From contig CBDBVC010000013.1 in the NCBI GenBank assembly GCA_965212525.1, positions 1 through 64,000 of the forward strand: DNA of 64,000 bases, given 5' to 3'. A model generated the notes under the pieces. That model was not told where the DNA came from, did no database searches, and saw only the letters and a list, made by a program, of their open reading frames with translations. Source of the stretch: SZUA-38 sp965212525 (GTDB taxonomy: Bacteria > Pseudomonadota > Gammaproteobacteria > Xanthomonadales > SZUA-38). Shown here in pieces: positions 1-9,484 of this stretch; the first letter of the stretch is position 1; each line of letters starts with the position of its first letter. The position numbers and the translations under genes are program-made.

Positions 1-638
1 CTCGATTCGGTGAACGGAATATTGCCGGTCAGCATTTCGAACAGAACAATGCCCAGCGCGAAGATATCGGAACGGTGATCAACGGGCTGCCCGATGCAGA
101 CTTCCGGAGACAGATAGCCCGGTGTGCCGACGAATTCACCGGTATTGGTCAGGCGCTTGGAAAAATCCTGAACCATGGCAATACCGAAATCGGCCAGCTT
201 GACGCGGCCATTACGGGCCAGCATGATGTTGCCCGGCTTGATGTCCCTGTGGATAACGCCATGCTCGTGCGCTGTTTCCAGCCCCTGTGCCGCCTCCATC
301 AGGATACGTCTGGCTTCGCTGACACTCAGCTTGCCGGATCGCTTGAGTCGTTCACTGAGGGATTCGCCCTCCACGAACTCCATGCAGAAAAACGGCGCGT
401 TCTTGTGCTCTCCGATGTAATACACCTGGATGATATGTGAATCGTTCAGTGCCGCCATGGATTTGGCTTCGCGGGTAAAACGCTCGACAATACTGTCATC
501 ATCAGACAGCTGGTCTGAAAGCACCTTGATGGCAACGTCACGGTCCAGTGATTCATCTCTGGCCTTGTACACCACACCCATGCCACCGCGGCCCAGTTCA
601 CCCGTGATCTTGTATTGTCCGATAAATTGCTCAGTCAT
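1..638 (-). CDS. Serine/threonine protein kinase (eukaryotic-like), 3' part cut by window edge
   Basis: Cytoplasmic Hanks-type kinase domain, about 212 residues visible; the C-terminal rest lies outside the window. Reading the minus strand from the ATG at 638 gives a glycine-rich loop (GELGRGGMG, residues 13-21), the ATP-binding lysine in VAIKVL (about K38), the catalytic loop HRDIKPGN (D132), DFG (D150) and the activation-segment end GTPGYLSPE (about 171-179). An AGGAGAG ribosome site sits a few bases before the ATG. In this family such kinases often carry a C-terminal TPR, PASTA or membrane part, which cannot be judged here. The gene diverges from the TRAP binding-protein gene to its right; no substrate can be inferred. 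Confidence 0.93.
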   Translation of the reverse strand, partial: MTEQFIGQYKITGELGRGGMGVVYKARDESLDRDVAIKVLSDQLSDDDSIVERFTREAKSMAALNDSHIIQVYYIGEHKNAPFFCMEFVEGESLSERLKRSGKLSVSEARRILMEAAQGLETAHEHGVIHRDIKPGNIMLARNGRVKLADFGIAMVQDFSKRLTNTGEFVGTPGYLSPEVCIGQPVDHRSDIFALGIVLFEMLTGNIPFTES

Positions 639-828
639 CTTCTCTCTCCTGCTCGGGGCAGCTGCATGCAGCCCAGCAAGGCCTGCAAACGCAGTTATCC
701 ATGACTACAGTCTATCAGCAAAGTGTGTGAATTTCGTCGGTTCGGGGCCTGCCCGGCTGTAGGAAATCGGCCATCGGCAGCCGGAATGAGAATTGCTGCA
801 CATTGGTGGATTTCGTTCAGTACTGCAT

Positions 829-856
829 TTGATCTTGTTTCACGACAGGTTATGAT
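829..856 (+). promoter_or_regulatory. Candidate sigma70 promoter for the TRAP binding-protein gene
   Basis: TTGATC (829-834) and TATGAT (851-856) are separated by 16 bases and lie about 30 bases before the ATG at 886. The -10 matches consensus in 5 of 6 positions. The remainder of the 639-885 gap, which also holds the promoter region of the kinase on the other strand, shows nothing else I recognise. Confidence 0.45.
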
Positions 857-885
857 CGCCTCACAGCAGCCTCAGTATTCATGCC

Positions 886-1998
886 ATGGACAACAAACGA
901 AGACGATTCCTGAAAGCCTCTGCCATCGCCGGTGCCGGTGCCACACTGGCCGCCTGTGCCAAACCAGAGTGTAGCCCGCAGCCGGGTGAATCATCTGGGG
1001 CAGAAACAACATACCGCTGGAAGATGGCCACCTCATGGCCAAACAATTTCCCGGCACTGGGAACCGGCGCCCGTCAACTGGCCGAGCGCATCAACGTCAT
1101 GTCGGCTGGACGGATCGAAATCGAAGTCTATGGCGGTGGCGAACTGGTGCCGCCGCTGGAAGTGTTCGATGCCGTCTCACGCGGTACGGTCGAGATGGGT
1201 CACAGCGCCTCGTATTACTGGAAGGGCAAGCATGAGGGGGTTCAGTTTTTCTCGGCGATTCCCTTCGGCCTCAATGCCCAGGACATGAATGGCTGGCTCT
1301 ATCACGGTGGCGGACTGGAGCTGTGGCAGGAATTGTACAGCCAGTTCGACGTGGTGCCATTCCCGGTCGGCAACAGCGGCATGCAGATGGGTGGCTGGTT
1401 CAACAAGGAAATCAACACTGTTGATGATCTGGAAGGCCTGAAGATGCGCATACCGGGTCTGGGTGGCGAGGTCCTGAGGCGGGTTGGGGGCACTCCAGTC
1501 AATCTGCCAGGAGCCGAGATCTTCACATCACTGCAGACCGGCGCCATCGATGCCACTGAGTGGATTGGCCCCTACAATGATCTTGCCTTCGGGCTCTATC
1601 AGGCGGCGAAATACTACTATTACCCGGGCTGGCATGAACCGGGGACTACACTCGAGTGCCTGATCAGCAAGGCGGCCTATGAGCAATTGCCCGAGGATCT
1701 GAAAATGATCGTGTCCAGTGCCTGCATGGCCGCCAACATGGACATGATTTCGGAATTCAGTGCACGCAACGCCTCGGCTTTGCGGCAACTGGTCGAAGAC
1801 CATGGCGTCGAGTTGCGCCGCTACCCGGCAGATGTTCTGGCAGCGCTGAAATCGACATCGGATGAGGTGGTTGCCGAAATAGCCGCCAGCAGTGGCGAGC
1901 TGAGCCAGCGTATCTTCGATTCCTTCAGGGCATACCGCGATGCCGCGCAGTTGTGGCTGGAGATCTCCGATGAGGCCTTTTTCGAGGCAATGGGTTGA
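886..1998 (+). CDS. TRAP transporter substrate-binding protein, DctP/TakP type, Tat lipoprotein
   Basis: Periplasmic binding protein of a tripartite ATP-independent (TRAP) transporter, 370 aa, the usual length. The N-terminus has a twin-arginine signal (RRRFLKAS, residues 5-12) followed by a lipobox-like LAAC (residues 17-20), so it is probably exported folded and lipid-anchored. The body keeps signatures I associate with the TakP-like 2-oxo-acid/lactate branch: WKMATSWP near the mature N-terminus, a GHSASYYW stretch, QMGGWFNKEI, LKMRIPGLGGEV and the segment DATEWIGPYND, whose Arg and Trp/Glu residues line the carboxylate site in that family. The substrate is therefore probably a monocarboxylic 2-oxo or 2-hydroxy acid (inference). 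It converges on its presumed membrane partners dctM and dctQ, with 17 bases between the stop codons, instead of sharing an operon with them. Confidence 0.92.
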   Translation: MDNKRRRFLKASAIAGAGATLAACAKPECSPQPGESSGAETTYRWKMATSWPNNFPALGTGARQLAERINVMSAGRIEIEVYGGGELVPPLEVFDAVSRGTVEMGHSASYYWKGKHEGVQFFSAIPFGLNAQDMNGWLYHGGGLELWQELYSQFDVVPFPVGNSGMQMGGWFNKEINTVDDLEGLKMRIPGLGGEVLRRVGGTPVNLPGAEIFTSLQTGAIDATEWIGPYNDLAFGLYQAAKYYYYPGWHEPGTTLECLISKAAYEQLPEDLKMIVSSACMAANMDMISEFSARNASALRQLVEDHGVELRRYPADVLAALKSTSDEVVAEIAASSGELSQRIFDSFRAYRDAAQLWLEISDEAFFEAMG

Positions 1999-2015
1999 AG
2001 CTGTGTGTGAGCCGT

Positions 2016-3392
2016 CTAGACGGACAGCAGGTCCGGTAACCAGGTGGCCAGTTCCGGCAACCAGGCGATCAGCAGCAGCACCAGCAACTGAATCACGATG
2101 AACGGTATGACACCCCGGTAGATGTCGGTTGTACGGACCTCTGGTGGTGATACGCCTCTGAGGTAAAACAGAGCAAATCCAAACGGTGGCGTCAGGAATG
2201 AGGTTTGCAGATTCATTGCGATCAGGATGGCCAGCCACACCGGATCGAATCCCATCGCCAGCAGCACTGGCCCAACGATGGGTACCACGATGAAGGTGAT
2301 TTCGATGAAATCGAGAATGAAACCAAGCAGGAAGATCATCAGCATAACGACCAGTAGCGCCGCCCATTGTCCGCCCGGCAATGCATTGAGAAAATCACTG
2401 ACGGCATGATGACCACCAAAGCCCTTGAAGGTGAGTGAAAAAATAGCAGCACCGATCAGGATCATGAACACCATGCTGGATATCATCACGGTGCCCTGCA
2501 TCACTTCCCGCAAGACTTCACGGTTGAGGCGTCTGCGCATCAGTGCCAGCAGCAGCGCGCCGGTTGCGCCGACGCCAGCCGCTTCGGTGGGTGTTGCCAG
2601 ACCGGTGATGATCGAGCCCAGCACCAGTACGATCAGCGCCAATGGTGCAATCATGGCCTTGAACAGACCGACCTCGGCAGGCTGCTCCGGCTTGTCCCTG
2701 CGAGACGGCATGGCATCGGGCCTGAGCCGGGCGAGTACCATCAGGTAGACGATATAGCAGGCCACCAGCAACAAACCCGGGATGACCGCACCCATGAACA
2801 GATCACCGACAGATACCGTATCGGGCGAGAAGATGCCCATGTCGCGCTGCGCCTGCTGATAGGCGTTCGAGATGACATCACCGAGCAGCACCAGTACGAT
2901 TGATGGCGGAATCACCTGCCCCAGTGTTCCGGCAGCACAGATACTGCCAGCGGCGATGGACGGTCGATAACCGTTGCTGAGCATGGCCGGCATGGCCAGC
3001 AAGCCCATGGTCACCACCGTGGCACCGACGATACCGGTACTGGCTGCCATCAGGACACCGACCAGCATCACCGCCACGGCCAGGCCACCGTTGACCGAAG
3101 CCATCAGCCGCGACATCGCCTCGAGCAGGTCTTCGGCCAGCCGTGAACGTTCCAGTGTCAGTCCCATGAACACGAACAGTGGGACGGCCAGCAGGGTCTG
3201 GTTGGTCATGATGTCGTAGACACGGTTCGGTGCCGCCATCAGGAAACTGTTATCGAACCAGCCGGTAAGGCTGCCGATGAAGGCGAACACCAGTGAGACG
3301 CCCGCCAGTGTGAAGGCGACCGGGAATCCGGTCATCAGCACCAGGCAAACCGACACAAACAGACCGATGGCGTAATACAGTTCCAGGATCAG
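2016..3392 (-). CDS. dctM: TRAP transporter large permease (DctM)
   Basis: Large membrane subunit that carries out sodium-driven substrate translocation with DctQ and a DctP protein. Many hydrophobic segments run through the protein, with the family-typical early motif LMTGFPVAF, a TGIVGATVVTMG stretch and conserved PPSIVLV and FLTPPFGFALFYLRGV. The start is unusual. The reading frame is open upstream to a GTG at 3476, but that would add 28 non-hydrophobic residues and overlap dctQ by 88 bases. Family members begin directly at the membrane segment, which here starts with LILELYYAIG. The only start-like codon there is CTG at 3392-3390, overlapping the dctQ stop as CTGA. I give the CTG start; length 458 aa. 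Confidence 0.88.
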   Translation of the reverse strand: MILELYYAIGLFVSVCLVLMTGFPVAFTLAGVSLVFAFIGSLTGWFDNSFLMAAPNRVYDIMTNQTLLAVPLFVFMGLTLERSRLAEDLLEAMSRLMASVNGGLAVAVMLVGVLMAASTGIVGATVVTMGLLAMPAMLSNGYRPSIAAGSICAAGTLGQVIPPSIVLVLLGDVISNAYQQAQRDMGIFSPDTVSVGDLFMGAVIPGLLLVACYIVYLMVLARLRPDAMPSRRDKPEQPAEVGLFKAMIAPLALIVLVLGSIITGLATPTEAAGVGATGALLLALMRRRLNREVLREVMQGTVMISSMVFMILIGAAIFSLTFKGFGGHHAVSDFLNALPGGQWAALLVVMLMIFLLGFILDFIEITFIVVPIVGPVLLAMGFDPVWLAILIAMNLQTSFLTPPFGFALFYLRGVSPPEVRTTDIYRGVIPFIVIQLLVLLLIAWLPELATWLPDLLSV

Positions 3393-3928
3393 TCTCCCCG
3401 GGTTTCCGGCCGCTGCCTGATTGTCCTGAACCCGCTGACAAGATTCACCACTGCCTGCCACAGCAGCAGCAGACACATCAACGGAATCACGGTCTTGAGG
3501 GCAAACACCAGCGGCAAGCCACCTGCTTCAGGGGATTGCTCAAGGCGTCCTGTCCAGCCGCTGCTGGTCAGCCCCCAGCTGGCCAGTACGTAATCGAGAC
3601 TGACGACCAGCAGAAACAGGCACAGTGGTATCAGCAACAGCAGCGTGCCGAGAAAATCCACCCAGGCCTTCATCCGGGTACTGAAGCGACTGTAGAACAC
3701 ATCGACACGGACATGCTGATTGTCCGCCAGGGTGTAGCCGGCACCGAGCATGAACACGATGGCGTGCAGGTAGATAACCGACTCCTGCATGGCGATTGAA
3801 CCGAAATCGAAGAATTTGCGAAGCAGCACGATGAGACAGGTCAGCAGCACCATCAGCAGCGTGAGAGTGCTGATTGAGCGTCCTACCCAGTGATTCAGTG
3901 AGGCCAGACGGCCACGACTTACTTCCAT
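3389..3928 (-). CDS. dctQ: TRAP transporter small permease (DctQ)
   Basis: Small four-helix membrane subunit of the TRAP transporter, 179 aa. It has hydrophobic segments at about residues 18-36, 52-68, 90-110 and 138-160 and the typical QESVIYLHAIVFMLGAGYTL and NQHVRVDVFY region between helix 2 and 3. Its start overlaps the end of the DUF2782 gene by 10 bases and its TGA overlaps the presumed dctM start, so DUF2782 gene-dctQ-dctM look co-transcribed leftwards. The matching binding protein is the convergent gene at 886-1998. Confidence 0.9.
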   Translation of the reverse strand: MEVSRGRLASLNHWVGRSISTLTLLMVLLTCLIVLLRKFFDFGSIAMQESVIYLHAIVFMLGAGYTLADNQHVRVDVFYSRFSTRMKAWVDFLGTLLLLIPLCLFLLVVSLDYVLASWGLTSSGWTGRLEQSPEAGGLPLVFALKTVIPLMCLLLLWQAVVNLVSGFRTIRQRPETRGD

Positions 3929-4293
3929 TCAAACAGCTTGTAATAGACCGGCCGAACACTGTTGAGATCATCGAATTCCTTGGTGTCGAACTCGCCGTCA
4001 CCATCGGTATCGATCAGATAATAGGTAACGCCATCCTCGGGAGTGATCTTGACCATGTAGGTGCTGCCATTGAGCTGGTATTCCTCAATGATCTGGTTAC
4101 CCTCACGCCGGATGTTGACTGTCGGTGCCGGCTGATCAGGTCCGACCAGCTTGGGTGGCAGGGGGGCCTGTTCGGTCACTTCGGGTGGCGGTGCATCAGG
4201 CAGTTCGGGACGATCCTCATCCCTGTTTTTCTGGGCCAGCACGGGGGCCAGCATGAAGGGGACAACGAGCAGCAGGCGGAACATTCTGTTCAT
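3919..4293 (-). CDS. DUF2782 family periplasmic protein
   Basis: Small exported protein, 124 aa, function unknown. It has a cleavable signal peptide (residues 1-20, ending MLAPVLAQ), a Pro/Glu-rich linker, and a C-terminal domain with EGNQIIEEYQLNGSTYMVKI and a DTDGDGEFD acidic loop that resembles an EF-hand-like calcium loop. The DUF2782 family is typically encoded next to polA in gammaproteobacteria, exactly as here, where it diverges from polA. It overlaps dctQ by 10 bases and so probably heads the dctQM transcript. Confidence 0.85.
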   Translation of the reverse strand: MNRMFRLLLVVPFMLAPVLAQKNRDEDRPELPDAPPPEVTEQAPLPPKLVGPDQPAPTVNIRREGNQIIEEYQLNGSTYMVKITPEDGVTYYLIDTDGDGEFDTKEFDDLNSVRPVYYKLFEWK

Positions 4294-4458
4294 GACTTGA
4301 GCATACCATATCCTCGGCCATTGTCATCGTGCAGCATCACAAATTCGGACAGACAGATGCCGGGACCACAACAGCCAGTCGTCAGGCTTATCAATTGAAT
4401 TTGCGAGGCCAGATCACCTATCATGGCAACTCCCCAGACCCAGACCAGACCAGCCACC

Positions 4459-7155
4459 ATGTCAGACAGCAAGACACCGCTCTACCTGATCGACGGTTCC
4501 TCCTACCTTTATCGTGCCTATATGGTGATGCAGGATCTGCAAACCTCGGATGGCAAACACTACACCGGTGCCATGTTTGGTGTGCTCAACATGATCAGGC
4601 GACTGCTCAATGAGGCCGACCCGGAACGGCTGGCGATGATATTCGATGCGCCAGGCAAGAATTTCAGGCATGAGATGTACCCGGAATACAAGGCCAACCG
4701 GCCGCCAATGCCGGCAGAACTGAAACAGCAGATCGAGCCCTTGCTGGAAATCATCGAAACCATGGGCATTCCGGTGGTGCGCGTCCCGGATGTCGAGGCC
4801 GATGATGTCATCGGCACCCTGGCGACGCAGTATGCCGCACGCGATATCCCGGTCATCATCTCGACCGGAGACAAGGACATGGCGCAGCTGGTCAACGACA
4901 GGGTCGAGCTGGTCAACACCATGACCGACACCCGTCTCGATACTGAAGGTGTGAAGGAGAAGTTCGGTGTCACCCCCGATCAGATCATCGATTACCTGGC
5001 GCTGGTTGGCGACAAGGTGGATAACGTACCCGGTGTCAACAAGTGTGGGCCGAAGACAGCAGCCAAGTGGCTGGGCCAGTACCAGACCATGGACAAGCTG
5101 CTCGAACACAGCGACGAGATCGGCGGCAAAATTGGTGGCTACCTGCGGGAAGCGGCAGACCATCTTCCACTGTCCAGGGATCTGGTCACCATTCGTACCG
5201 GTCTTGATCTGTCACTGGGCGATGAAGATCTGACGCGTCAGCCAGCTGACAACGACCGCTTGCGCGATCTGTTCGAAACCTACGAGTTCAGAACCTGGCT
5301 CAGGCAGCTGGATCAGGAAGAGGGCGTGACGCCTGCCATTGCGGAACAGGATCTTGAATATGCAGTCATCCAGAAACGAGCCGAACTTGACGACTGGATT
5401 GAGCGCCTTGCCGATGCCGGCGTGTTTGCACTGGATTGTGAAACCACCTCGCTGGATGCGTTGCGTGCCGACCTGGTCGGTATCTCCATCGCCAGCGAAG
5501 CCGGCAGTGCCGCCTACATCCCGCTGACTCATGCCGACGAGAGTGAACAGCTTGGCATCGCCGAGGTGATCGAGTCACTCAATACACTCACCCGCCGCAG
5601 GGACATTCAGGTCATCGCGCAGAATGCACAGTACGACATGCAGGTGCTGGAGCGTTATGGTCTGGTCTTCGACTGTCAAATGCACGACACCATGCTTGAA
5701 TCCTATGTCTATCAGAGTACCGCCACCCGTCATGACATGGATTCACTCGCCAGGTTCTATCTGGACAGCACCACCATCAAGTACGAGGAAATCGCCGGCA
5801 AGGGTGCCAAGCAACTGACCTTCGACCAGATTCCACTGGACACGGCAGCCGAGTACGCCGCCGAAGATGCCGAAATAACGCTCAGACTTCACCAGCACCT
5901 CAACCCCATGCTGCAACAGGACTCTGCACTCAACTCGGTGTACAGCGATATCGAGATGCCACTGATTCCTGTGCTGAACCGGATGAAGACCGCCGGTATC
6001 CGTGTGGATACAGGCCTGCTGGATCAGATGAGCAGCGAGCTGCAATCTCGTGCGATCGAACTGGAAATCAAGGCACATGAAATCGCCGGCCGCAGCTTCA
6101 ACCTCGGCTCGCCCAAACAGCTGCAGGAAATTCTGTTCGAGCAGCAGGGGCTGCCGGTGATTCGCAAGACGCCCAAGGGCCAGCCGTCAACGGCAGAGGA
6201 TGTGCTGGAACAACTGGCGCATGAGTACGAACTGCCCGAGGTGATTCTGGAATACCGGACTGTCAGCAAGCTCAAGTCCACCTACACCGACAAGTTGCCA
6301 TTGTGTGTCAACCCGGATACCGGTCGCATCCACACGTCCTACCACCAGGCGGTCGCCGCCACCGGCAGGCTGTCTTCCAATGACCCCAATCTGCAGAACA
6401 TACCAATTCGACGTGCCGAGGGCCGACGCATTCGTGAAGCCTTCGTGCCGGACGACGGCTTTGTGCTGATGGCGGCAGATTATTCCCAGATCGAACTGAG
6501 AATCATGGCACATCTGTCACGTGACAAGGGTCTGCTGAGCGCTTTCGAAAAAGGGCTGGACATTCATGCCAGTACGGCTGCCGAGGTGTTTGGCGGCACA
6601 CCCGACTCGGTATCCAAGGACGATCGTCGCGCAGCCAAGGCCATCAATTTCGGACTGATCTATGGCATGTCGTCATTCGGCCTTGGCAAACAGCTCGGGA
6701 TCTCTCGTGCCGAGGCCCAGGAATACATCGACACCTATTTTGCCCGCTACCCCGGCGTTCGCGAGTACATGGACAACACCCGACAGCAGGCGCATGAGGC
6801 AGGATACGTCGAGACCATCTTTGGACGTCGTCTGCACCTGAAGGAGATCAACAGCAGCAACTTCCAGCGGCGTCAGGGCGCAGAGCGAGCCGCCATCAAT
6901 GCCCCCATGCAGGGCAGTGCAGCAGACATCATCAAGCTGGCAATGATTGCCGTTGATTCATTCATTCGCGAGCAGCATGAGGGTGAGGCCAGAATGCTGC
7001 TACAGGTGCATGATGAACTGGTTCTGGAAGTGGTCGAGTCACAACTGGATGCCGTCGCCGAGGGTGTCAATCGCTGCATGCGCGATGCAGCGAGCCTGGA
7101 TGTCGATCTCGTTGTCGACATCGGACATGGCGCCAACTGGAACGAAGCTCACTGA
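4459..7155 (+). CDS. polA: DNA polymerase I
   Basis: Repair and lagging-strand polymerase, 898 aa from the chosen start, with all three activities. The N-terminal 5'-3' exonuclease begins LYLIDGSSYLYRAY and contains VEADDVIGTLA and GDKDMAQLV. The 3'-5' exonuclease domain keeps DCETTSLDAL, NAQYDMQVL and YAAEDAEITLRL, so proofreading looks intact. Polymerase motifs are DYSQIELRIMAHL (A), KAINFGLIYGMSSFGL (B) and QVHDELVLEV (C). An in-frame ATG 36 bases upstream (4423) is possible, but the ATG at 4459 puts the first motif at the family distance from the N-terminus. Neither start has a clear Shine-Dalgarno sequence. Confidence 0.97.
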   Translation: MSDSKTPLYLIDGSSYLYRAYMVMQDLQTSDGKHYTGAMFGVLNMIRRLLNEADPERLAMIFDAPGKNFRHEMYPEYKANRPPMPAELKQQIEPLLEIIETMGIPVVRVPDVEADDVIGTLATQYAARDIPVIISTGDKDMAQLVNDRVELVNTMTDTRLDTEGVKEKFGVTPDQIIDYLALVGDKVDNVPGVNKCGPKTAAKWLGQYQTMDKLLEHSDEIGGKIGGYLREAADHLPLSRDLVTIRTGLDLSLGDEDLTRQPADNDRLRDLFETYEFRTWLRQLDQEEGVTPAIAEQDLEYAVIQKRAELDDWIERLADAGVFALDCETTSLDALRADLVGISIASEAGSAAYIPLTHADESEQLGIAEVIESLNTLTRRRDIQVIAQNAQYDMQVLERYGLVFDCQMHDTMLESYVYQSTATRHDMDSLARFYLDSTTIKYEEIAGKGAKQLTFDQIPLDTAAEYAAEDAEITLRLHQHLNPMLQQDSALNSVYSDIEMPLIPVLNRMKTAGIRVDTGLLDQMSSELQSRAIELEIKAHEIAGRSFNLGSPKQLQEILFEQQGLPVIRKTPKGQPSTAEDVLEQLAHEYELPEVILEYRTVSKLKSTYTDKLPLCVNPDTGRIHTSYHQAVAATGRLSSNDPNLQNIPIRRAEGRRIREAFVPDDGFVLMAADYSQIELRIMAHLSRDKGLLSAFEKGLDIHASTAAEVFGGTPDSVSKDDRRAAKAINFGLIYGMSSFGLGKQLGISRAEAQEYIDTYFARYPGVREYMDNTRQQAHEAGYVETIFGRRLHLKEINSSNFQRRQGAERAAINAPMQGSAADIIKLAMIAVDSFIREQHEGEARMLLQVHDELVLEVVESQLDAVAEGVNRCMRDAASLDVDLVVDIGHGANWNEAH

Positions 7156-7163
7156 CCATTGCG

Positions 7164-9425
7164 GTGAAGATCACGGCCTTCATTTCCTGCTGCACGCTGC
7201 TTCCCGCCTGTGTCGCCGCTGCCACCAATGCCGATGATTTGCTGGCAGCCTGCGAGGCCAGTGTGCTGGCAAACAGGACTGGCGAAGCCCTGATCAAATG
7301 CCAGCAGGCCTACGATCTCACTGCAGACAGTACACAATCAGACATCCACCAGGCTGCCGGCTTCAGGCTGATTGACGTGGCCATCGCCAATCATGATTAC
7401 CCGCTGGCGGGACGACTCATCGACCAGATGAGCATGTCACTGTCATCTCAGGAGACGGCCACAGAATACAGGCTGCTTCGCAAACGGGGTGCCATCCTGT
7501 TTCATCAGGAAAATCATGCCGCTGCCATTGAATCCTTCCAGCGGGCACTGACGCTGGCCGAAGCCAGTGACGATGTGCTGGGCATGGGCAAATCGCACAA
7601 CGACCTGGGCGCCGCCTATCGCGCACGGGGCCAGTATCAGGAATCACTGCAGCACCTGCTCAAGGGGCTGCATTTCAAGAAGCGTATCGGTGACAAGCAT
7701 GCCATTGCCACCACCATCAACAATATCGGAAATGTCTATCGCGACATGGGCGATCACGAGAATGCACTGGCTCAATACGATCAGGCCATTGTCATTTTCA
7801 ACCAATCCCTGGCCGGTTCTGCAGACCAGCGTGCGCGCTCGAATATTGCCCATACTGAGGAAAATATCGGCCTCTCGCTTGCTGCCCTGGGCAGGGTCGA
7901 TGAAGCGGTGTCATCACTGCAATCTTCCCTGCGATCGTTCGAGATGTTCGACCGGCCACTGGATCAGGTCAGACTGAACCTGTCGATCGCCAGTGTACTG
8001 ATTGATCACGGCTCGGCCGATGCGGCAGGTCTATCCCTGGATGCGGCCCGCACCGTGGCCGATGAACACGGCATCGAAACCCGGCTCAAGTATTTCGAGC
8101 TGATGTCCCGGCAGTTTACCCTGAAGGACGATCACGCCAGTGCATTGCTGTACGCCAGTGATGGCTATGAATTTGCCACCGAACGTGACAATGCGGCCAT
8201 GCGTGCCCGCTTTGCCCGGCTGCTGTCTGAAGCACATGCCGGACTGGGTCAATACCGTCTGGCCTACGACCGGTTGTCACAGCATCGAGATCTGATTACC
8301 GCTGTTTCCGAATCCCGATACAACGAAGACCTGGCACGCATCAGAACCCAGTATGACCTGCAATCGCGTGAGGAACAGATCCGCCTGCTCAACAAGGATA
8401 TCCTGATCAGTTCACTCGAACAGCGGCAGACCATTCTGCTGTTTTCAATCGGCCTGATTCTTCTTGCTGCGCTGCTGGCCACACTCTGGATCGTCAGGGC
8501 ACGGCAGCAAAGTCGATTGCGTGCACGTATTGCGTCTCATCAGCAACGTGAACGGGAACTTCGGTCATCCATCGACCGCCTGCGCACGATTCTGGATGTC
8601 AGTGACGATCCCATGGTGCTGGTCGATCAGTCGAACCACATCCTCTACGCCAACAAGCCCTTCAATCAGCTCATCGGTCTGGCCGATGGCGTGCCGCCAG
8701 GTGCTCCCGTGGATCACTACCTGACCAACCTGCTACAGCAACCGGTCTTTCTCGATCTGAATGAAGAGATGTCGGAAATTCGACTGTCCAATCTGACAGT
8801 CGTCTCTGCCAGCAGCGATGCCGAGCTGCCTCAATCGGTTTCTGCAGACTGCCTGATACAGTCTGATGGCAGTGTACTGATCAGCCTGATGCGTGATCAG
8901 CCCGACACGGGTAACCTGTCTGCTGTATCGGCGCTGGCAACATTGAAACAGCTGAACCAGTTGCACGAGCAGTTCACTACCCTGAGGACACGACTGACTC
9001 AGCCCGACGCAAGCATCACCAACAGAAATGGCAAGCTCTGGTCGCAACTGACCGATGTCTCGGACCGGCTCGGGCAGGTTCTGGCAGAGAGCAATATCGA
9101 GGATGTTGATGTGCAATACAGGACATCGCTGGTCAGCCTGATGACAACCACGATGGCTGTCTGGCGGGAGTCAACCGGCATGGACAAGCTTGAACTGGCC
9201 GAACAAAGCGGCATATGGCGAATTTCCATCGATGAGGGTCGACTCAGAACGCGCTCGCTGGATCGTTATCTGGCGCTGCAGCATCTGCCGAAGAACCCGC
9301 GCTGGCGTGAGGTGCTGCGAACGGTACATTATGTGCTGGCCAACTGTGAACTGCCTGCGGCTGTCGAATCCGACCTGACCGATCGTCTGAAGCATTTCGA
9401 ACTGTTGCAGCAGGCCAGGCTCTGA
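7164..9425 (+). CDS. TPR-repeat membrane protein with PAS-like region and unrecognised C-terminal module
   Basis: Predicted envelope sensor, 753 aa, GTG start 8 bases after the polA stop. A signal sequence (about residues 1-20) leads into an all-helical region of TPR repeats (about 35-400; the clearest repeats contain SHNDLGAAYRARGQYQESLQ and TTINNIGNVYRDMGDHENAL). A coiled-coil stretch is followed by one membrane helix (about 418-440, ILLFSIGLILLAALLATLWI). The cytoplasmic side has a second coiled coil, a PAS-like segment (TILDVSDDPMVLVDQSNHIL, about 475-520) and about 120 C-terminal residues with RLRTRSLDRYLALQHLP that I do not recognise. Architecture resembles TPR-type hybrid sensors, with periplasmic TPRs sensing and a cytoplasmic output, but no kinase, GGDEF or LuxR domain is present. 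Confidence 0.75.
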   Translation: MKITAFISCCTLLPACVAAATNADDLLAACEASVLANRTGEALIKCQQAYDLTADSTQSDIHQAAGFRLIDVAIANHDYPLAGRLIDQMSMSLSSQETATEYRLLRKRGAILFHQENHAAAIESFQRALTLAEASDDVLGMGKSHNDLGAAYRARGQYQESLQHLLKGLHFKKRIGDKHAIATTINNIGNVYRDMGDHENALAQYDQAIVIFNQSLAGSADQRARSNIAHTEENIGLSLAALGRVDEAVSSLQSSLRSFEMFDRPLDQVRLNLSIASVLIDHGSADAAGLSLDAARTVADEHGIETRLKYFELMSRQFTLKDDHASALLYASDGYEFATERDNAAMRARFARLLSEAHAGLGQYRLAYDRLSQHRDLITAVSESRYNEDLARIRTQYDLQSREEQIRLLNKDILISSLEQRQTILLFSIGLILLAALLATLWIVRARQQSRLRARIASHQQRERELRSSIDRLRTILDVSDDPMVLVDQSNHILYANKPFNQLIGLADGVPPGAPVDHYLTNLLQQPVFLDLNEEMSEIRLSNLTVVSASSDAELPQSVSADCLIQSDGSVLISLMRDQPDTGNLSAVSALATLKQLNQLHEQFTTLRTRLTQPDASITNRNGKLWSQLTDVSDRLGQVLAESNIEDVDVQYRTSLVSLMTTTMAVWRESTGMDKLELAEQSGIWRISIDEGRLRTRSLDRYLALQHLPKNPRWREVLRTVHYVLANCELPAAVESDLTDRLKHFELLQQARL

Positions 9426-9484
9426 ACCGGAAACTGTGGCAGGGACAGCCCGCATGACCGGACTGTCCGCGCCTCTCCCTCCCG

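Noticed and set aside
1528..2367. 279-codon minus-strand open frame across the binding-protein and dctM ends
   Set aside because: Covers the 3' half of the binding-protein gene in antisense and part of dctM in another frame; the product has no domain signature.
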